DNA from: CAISDA01 sp050258555
Lineage (GTDB): Bacteria; Bacteroidota; Ignavibacteria; UBA10030; UBA8401
Assembly: GCA_050258555.1 (NCBI GenBank)
Contig: JBLMZA010000135.1
Location: 1 to 30,323, forward strand
Direction of reading: 5' to 3'
DNA: 30,323 nt
The number at the start of each line of letters is the position of its first letter. Within the stretch, counting starts at the first letter, position 1. The notes under the pieces are model-generated. The model made no database searches and was not told where the DNA came from. It saw only the letters and a list, made by a program, of their open reading frames with translations. This document shows, piece by piece, positions 26,829-30,323 of this stretch. Position numbers and translations under genes: made by a program.

Positions 26829-28191
26829 GAATCGTGACTTCTTTGATAAAAGGAAATTCGACCAGGATCCGGTTCTCGATCGAAGTCGAGATTTCGTGCA
26901 CGCGCTCGAGCGAATGGCGGTGGTCGACCCGGCAGGCGAGCGACACGCGGTATTCGCCGCTCGATTCGAGCACGGAAAGCACATCGCAGTCGATGATATC
27001 GGCATCGCTCATGGCCATCGCGATGATCTGGCGGCTCAGTTTCTGCGCATTGGCCGTGACGTCCTTCGAAACCACGACGTTCTCGCGCGAGTCCTCGATG
27101 TGTATGATCACGGTCTGTACGCCGGCGATTTCGCGTTTGATGAGCGATTCGATGCGCGTGACGCGCTCGTGGGCGTCGGTGAATTTTTCATCCGGAACGA
27201 ACTCGATCTGGAACTCGATCTGATAGCGGCCGTTCACCTCGAAGGCCTGCACATCGTGCGCCGTCAGGCGCTCGCGGCTCAGGAGCAGCTTGACCTTGTC
27301 GATGATCGTTTCATCGCTGGTTTCGACCGGCTCGGGATGAATGATGATATCGGTTTCCGGATATTCCTTCTGCAGCGCGCGCTCGGCCTTATGCACCAGA
27401 TCGTGCGCGATGGCAAAGGGGAGCGTTCGGGCGATATGGACGGTCAGATCGATGAACTTCTTGGCGCCGACCGAGCGCACGCGCACCTTCTCCGTGCGGT
27501 GCACGCCGGGCACCGCCGTCACGATGCGGCGGATTTCCTCTTCCATGCCGCGCGGGGCGCGGTCCACCAGATCGTCGATCGTGCGCTTGCCCAATTCCAG
27601 GCTCACAAAGATGACGATCACCGCGACGATCAATGCCGCCACGCTGTCGGCGACATGGATATTGAACAGCGCAAAGCAGAGTCCCAGGATGACGACGCAC
27701 GAGCTCCAGATGTCGGTCTTGAAATGCAGCGCATCGGCCTCGAGCGCCTGGCTGTTGTATTTTTTGGCCACGCGGTAGAGCGCGCGCGAGCGCGTATAAT
27801 CGACCGCGATCGAAATGCCCATGACGATGAAGCTCCAGATGCCCACCTCCACATGGACCGCTTTTCCCGTCAGGCGTTCGTAGGCCTCGTAGATGATCCA
27901 GACGCAGGTCACCAAGAGCAGGAGCGTTTCGGCAAGGGCTGAGATGTTTTCCACTTTGCCGTGTCCGTAGGCGTGCGTCTCGTCCGCCGGCCGGTCGGAG
28001 ATCTTCACGGCGAAGTATGTGATGAGCGCCGCCACCAGGTCGAGTCCCGAATGCGCCGCTTCGGCCAGGATGCCGAGGCTGCCGGTGAGCGTGCCGACCA
28101 CGATTTTCATGCCGGTGATGAGGATCGCGCCTCCGATGGACGAAAGGGCGACCGTCGTTTTTTCTTTTTGTATGGCCTGAAGTGTCTCCAT
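26812..28191 (-). CDS. Cation diffusion facilitator (CDF) metal transporter with extended C-terminal region
   Basis: The 459-residue product has a six-helix CDF membrane part (residues 10-205). Metal-site motifs are HSGLD in helix 2 (His47, Asp51) and HFKTD in helix 5 (His156, Asp160), the HD-HD set typical of zinc or broad-range CDFs; the GHGKVENIS loop follows helix 2. The cytoplasmic tail is about 250 residues, against roughly 90 in YiiP. It reads as three successive alpha/beta units, about 212-287, 290-365 and 370-459, each ending in an IHxE-like strand (IIIHPEP, VIIHIED, VTIHAEP). This triplication is what I see by eye, not a computed alignment. CDFs expel Zn, Fe, Co or Mn using the proton gradient. 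The upstream gcvH terminator isolates it, and the HAD gene overlaps its end. Confidence 0.88.
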   Translation of the reverse strand: METLQAIQKEKTTVALSSIGGAILITGMKIVVGTLTGSLGILAEAAHSGLDLVAALITYFAVKISDRPADETHAYGHGKVENISALAETLLLLVTCVWIIYEAYERLTGKAVHVEVGIWSFIVMGISIAVDYTRSRALYRVAKKYNSQALEADALHFKTDIWSSCVVILGLCFALFNIHVADSVAALIVAVIVIFVSLELGKRTIDDLVDRAPRGMEEEIRRIVTAVPGVHRTEKVRVRSVGAKKFIDLTVHIARTLPFAIAHDLVHKAERALQKEYPETDIIIHPEPVETSDETIIDKVKLLLSRERLTAHDVQAFEVNGRYQIEFQIEFVPDEKFTDAHERVTRIESLIKREIAGVQTVIIHIEDSRENVVVSKDVTANAQKLSRQIIAMAMSDADIIDCDVLSVLESSGEYRVSLACRVDHRHSLERVHEISTSIENRILVEFPFIKEVTIHAEPY

Positions 28192-28203
28192 AAATTCGAC
28201 GTC

Positions 28204-28246
28204 AAAAAAAAGAAGGCGTCATTATTCGATGATAATTGACGCCTTC
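28204..28246 (-). terminator. Intrinsic terminator after gcvH
   Basis: Perfect 10-bp arms GAAGGCGTCA (28212-28221) and TGACGCCTTC (28237-28246) enclose a 15-nt loop with further partial pairing of ATTAT/ATAAT. On the minus strand eight T follow. It closes the acc-gcvH operon 57 bp after the gcvH stop. The other side is only T-rich, so a minus-strand role is favoured. Confidence 0.85.
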
Positions 28247-28302
28247 AAATTTTTACTGTTTTGCTTGCCGCTAATCAGTGCCTCGGATGATGAGGGCCGG
28301 TG

Positions 28303-28683
28303 TTATTTTGCGATGAGGTTCTTGTATGCAGCCATGTCGAGCAGCGCGGCGGTCTCAGCTTCGTTCTCCAGCTTCACTTTGATCATCCATCCGCGTTCGT
28401 ACGGCTCCTTATTGACCAGCTCCGGCGTATCCTGGATTTCCTTGTTGACCTCGACGACTTCGCCGCTGACCGGAGAATAGAGATCGGACACCGCCTTCAC
28501 GGCTTCGACGGTTCCGAAGACCTGCCCGGCGTCGAGCTTGCGTCCGACAGCGGGAACTTCCACAAACACGATGTCTCCCAATTCGCCTTGAGCATAGTCC
28601 GTAATTCCGACCACACCGATGCCGCCTTCAATGCGGATCCATTCGTGGTCTTTCGTGTATTGTATGTTGTCAGGAAGGTTCAT
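28303..28683 (-). CDS. gcvH: Glycine cleavage system H protein (lipoyl carrier)
   Basis: The 126-residue product matches the normal GcvH length and has the lipoyl site in GTVEAVKAVSDLYSP, with Lys63 as the modified residue. The N-terminal YTKDHEWIRIEGG and ITDYAQGELGDIVFVE blocks are characteristic. GcvH carries the aminomethyl group between the P, T and L proteins of glycine cleavage, and can also act as a lipoate relay. The longer frame to 28716 would overlap the accC stop; AAGG about 8 nt upstream supports the ATG at 28683. No gcvP or gcvT is nearby; it is 32 bp downstream of accC. Confidence 0.95.
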   Translation of the reverse strand: MNLPDNIQYTKDHEWIRIEGGIGVVGITDYAQGELGDIVFVEVPAVGRKLDAGQVFGTVEAVKAVSDLYSPVSGEVVEVNKEIQDTPELVNKEPYERGWMIKVKLENEAETAALLDMAAYKNLIAK

Positions 28684-28715
28684 GAGAGTGCCTTTCTTGT
28701 ATGATGAAAACCGCA

Positions 28716-30056
28716 TTAATCCTTAAATTCAAATCCTTCAAGAAACTTTGTATCGAACTTGCCGCTGATGAACCGCCCGTCGCGCATGACCTTCTTCTGG
28801 AAGGGAATCGTCGTATGGATGCCTTCGATCACGCATTCATCGAGCGCGCCGCGCATCTTCTCGATCGCCTCATCGCGCGTCGGCGCGTAGACGATGATCT
28901 TTGCCACGAGCGAGTCGTAATTGGGGGGAATCGAGTATCCGACATATGTGTGCGAGTCGATGCGCACGCCGGGGCCGCCCGGGAAATGGAGTCCCGTGAT
29001 TTTGCCGGGCGACGGACGGAAATCGTGCTGCGGATCTTCCGCGTTGATGCGGCATTCGATCGCATGGCCGCCGACCTTCACCTTTTTGCGGGGAATCTTC
29101 TTTCCGTTGGCGATATCGATCTGCGCCTTGATCAGATCGATGCCCGAGACGAATTCCGTGACGGGATGCTCGACCTGGATGCGCGTATTCATTTCCATGA
29201 AGTAGAAGCTTCCGTCCTTGTCGAGCAGGAACTCGATCGTTCCGGCGCCGAGGTACTTCACGCTCTTGGCGCCGCGCACAGCCGCCGCGCCCATTTTTTC
29301 TCGCAACTCTGCGTCCACCGCAGGCGAGGGCGATTCTTCGATCAATTTCTGATGGCGGCGCTGCACCGAACAGTCGCGCTCGCCCAGATGAATCACATTG
29401 CCGTACTGATCGCCCAAAATCTGTATTTCGATATGGCGGGGTTCTTCAAGGTACTTTTCAATATAGACGTCGGCGTTGCCGAACGCGTTTTCGGCTTCGG
29501 CGCGCGCCGTGTTGAACGCTTTCTCCAGTTCCTCATCCGTGCGCACGATGCGCATGCCCCGTCCGCCTCCGCCGGCCGAAGCCTTCACGATCACGGGATA
29601 CCCGGTCTGGCTGACGATGGACTTTGCCGTCGTCAGATCCGAGACGACACCGTCCGAACCCGGCACGACCGGCACGCCGGCCCTCCGCATGGTCTCCTTG
29701 GCAAGCGCCTTGTCGCCCATGGCGGTGATCATCTCCGGACGGGGACCGATGAACGTGAGTCCCGAGGAAATGCAGATATCGGCGAAGTTCGCGTTTTCGG
29801 CCAGGAAGCCGTAGCCCGGATGCACCGCATCGGCGTCGGTGATTTCGGCGGCCGAAAGGATGCGCGGAATGTTGAGATAGCTTTCCCTGCTTGACGGCGG
29901 TCCGATGCAGATGGCTTCATCGGCGAACCGCACATGCAGCGAGTCGCGGTCGGCCTCGGAATAGACGGCCACCGTGGCGATGCCCAGTTCGCGGCATGCC
30001 CGGATGATGCGGAGCGCAATCTCTCCCCGATTCGCTATGAGAATTTTTTTGATCAC
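28716..30056 (-). CDS. accC: Acetyl-CoA carboxylase biotin carboxylase subunit
   Basis: The 446-residue product has the length of AccC and its landmarks: the N-terminal ILIANRGEIALRIIRACRE, the ATP-grasp glycine loop GGGGRGMR, EKYLEEPRHIEIQI, the bicarbonate/biotin site ERDCSVQRRHQKLIEE and MNTRIQVEHPVTE. It uses ATP and bicarbonate to carboxylate biotin on AccB, the first step of malonyl-CoA synthesis. The start is GTG at 30056 (no upstream in-frame ATG fits), with AAAGGA upstream; a GTG start may lower expression against accB. It follows accB by 35 bp. A pyruvate or propionyl-CoA carboxylase subunit is less likely given the length and the accB neighbour. Confidence 0.95.
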   Translation of the reverse strand: MIKKILIANRGEIALRIIRACRELGIATVAVYSEADRDSLHVRFADEAICIGPPSSRESYLNIPRILSAAEITDADAVHPGYGFLAENANFADICISSGLTFIGPRPEMITAMGDKALAKETMRRAGVPVVPGSDGVVSDLTTAKSIVSQTGYPVIVKASAGGGGRGMRIVRTDEELEKAFNTARAEAENAFGNADVYIEKYLEEPRHIEIQILGDQYGNVIHLGERDCSVQRRHQKLIEESPSPAVDAELREKMGAAAVRGAKSVKYLGAGTIEFLLDKDGSFYFMEMNTRIQVEHPVTEFVSGIDLIKAQIDIANGKKIPRKKVKVGGHAIECRINAEDPQHDFRPSPGKITGLHFPGGPGVRIDSHTYVGYSIPPNYDSLVAKIIVYAPTRDEAIEKMRGALDECVIEGIHTTIPFQKKVMRDGRFISGKFDTKFLEGFEFKD

Positions 30057-30091
30057 CTGAATGATGTCCTTTATTCTTCGCTAGCGATAAG

Positions 30092-30323
30092 TCAGGGCTC
30101 GACGAGGAACAGCACCTGATTGTATTCGACGGGCTTGCCGTTTTCAATGCAGACCTTGACGATCGTCCCGGCGATATCCGACTCGATTTCGTTCATGAGC
30201 TTCATCGCTTCGACGATGCAGAGCACGGTGCCGGGTTTGATCGGCGTGCCGATTTCGCAGTACGGTTCGGCATCGGGCGAAGGGGCGCGATAGAACGTGC
30301 CGACGATCGGCGATTTGATCTCT
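30092..30323 (-). CDS. accB: Acetyl-CoA carboxylase biotin carboxyl carrier protein, partial (N-terminus outside window)
   Basis: The visible 77 codons are the biotinyl domain: SPIVGTFYRAPSPDAEPY, then EAMKLMNEIESD with the biotinylated Lys, and EYNQVLFLVEP at the end. The PxVGTFYRxPxP wording is specific to AccB of acetyl-CoA carboxylase. The N-terminal part lies beyond the window edge. It is the first visible gene of the accB-accC-gcvH operon. Confidence 0.95.
   Translation of the reverse strand, partial: EIKSPIVGTFYRAPSPDAEPYCEIGTPIKPGTVLCIVEAMKLMNEIESDIAGTIVKVCIENGKPVEYNQVLFLVEP

Overview
The window reads as chromosomal DNA from a free-living, diderm bacterium of the Bacteroidota/Ignavibacteriota (FCB) type. 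The evidence is a type IX secretion (T9SS) cargo protein with a C-terminal sorting domain, a PorV/PorQ-family barrel, a DUF5103 (T9SS plug-like) protein, a TonB-dependent receptor with an N-terminal carboxypeptidase-regulatory domain, and an S46 dipeptidyl peptidase. The DNA is moderately GC-rich by eye, with codon use that produces many long antisense shadow ORFs. No rRNA, tRNA, CRISPR array, transposase or phage gene was found.

Layout. (1) 1-2068, minus strand: a MetE-C-terminal-type methionine synthase followed by a glycoside-hydrolase-like gene cut by the window edge. (2) 2282-8978, minus strand: an operon of TonB-dependent receptor, T9SS cargo protein and PorV-family barrel. It ends in a tandem palindrome region with a probable intrinsic terminator. 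(3) 8979-9606: a 628-bp gene-free divergent region with an AT-rich stretch and an 18-bp perfect palindrome. (4) 9607-14774, plus strand: an MbfA-like ferritin/VIT iron exporter, a large Rossmann-fold dehydrogenase-like protein of unknown role, and an S46 peptidase. (5) 14786-16120: a secreted HExxH metalloprotease-like gene enclosed by near-identical inverted copies of a composite palindromic repeat. (6) 16136-22208, minus strand: a TolC / HlyD / ABC ATPase / two FtsX-type permeases efflux operon. (7) 22397-24811, minus strand: a Gfo/Idh oxidoreductase and a CCA-adding-type nucleotidyltransferase. (8) 24835-28191, minus strand: a cation diffusion facilitator with an unusually long cytoplasmic tail, a HAD phosphatase and the T9SS plug-like protein, overlapping or closely spaced. 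(9) 28303-30323, minus strand: accB (partial), accC and gcvH.

How the genes relate. Three T9SS-linked genes occur here (sorting-domain cargo, PorV-like shuttle/barrel, plug-like protein). The cargo and PorV-like protein are co-transcribed with a TonB receptor, which suggests a dedicated surface module. The efflux operon is a complete tripartite pump, inner membrane to outer membrane. The accB-accC-gcvH operon places a biotin carrier, its carboxylase and a lipoyl carrier together.

The least ordinary parts are the composite palindromic repeats bracketing the metalloprotease gene, the receptor-cargo-PorV triad with an unrecognised cargo, and the CDF protein with what looks like three successive C-terminal alpha/beta units. 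All assignments come from reading the sequence; no database search was run.
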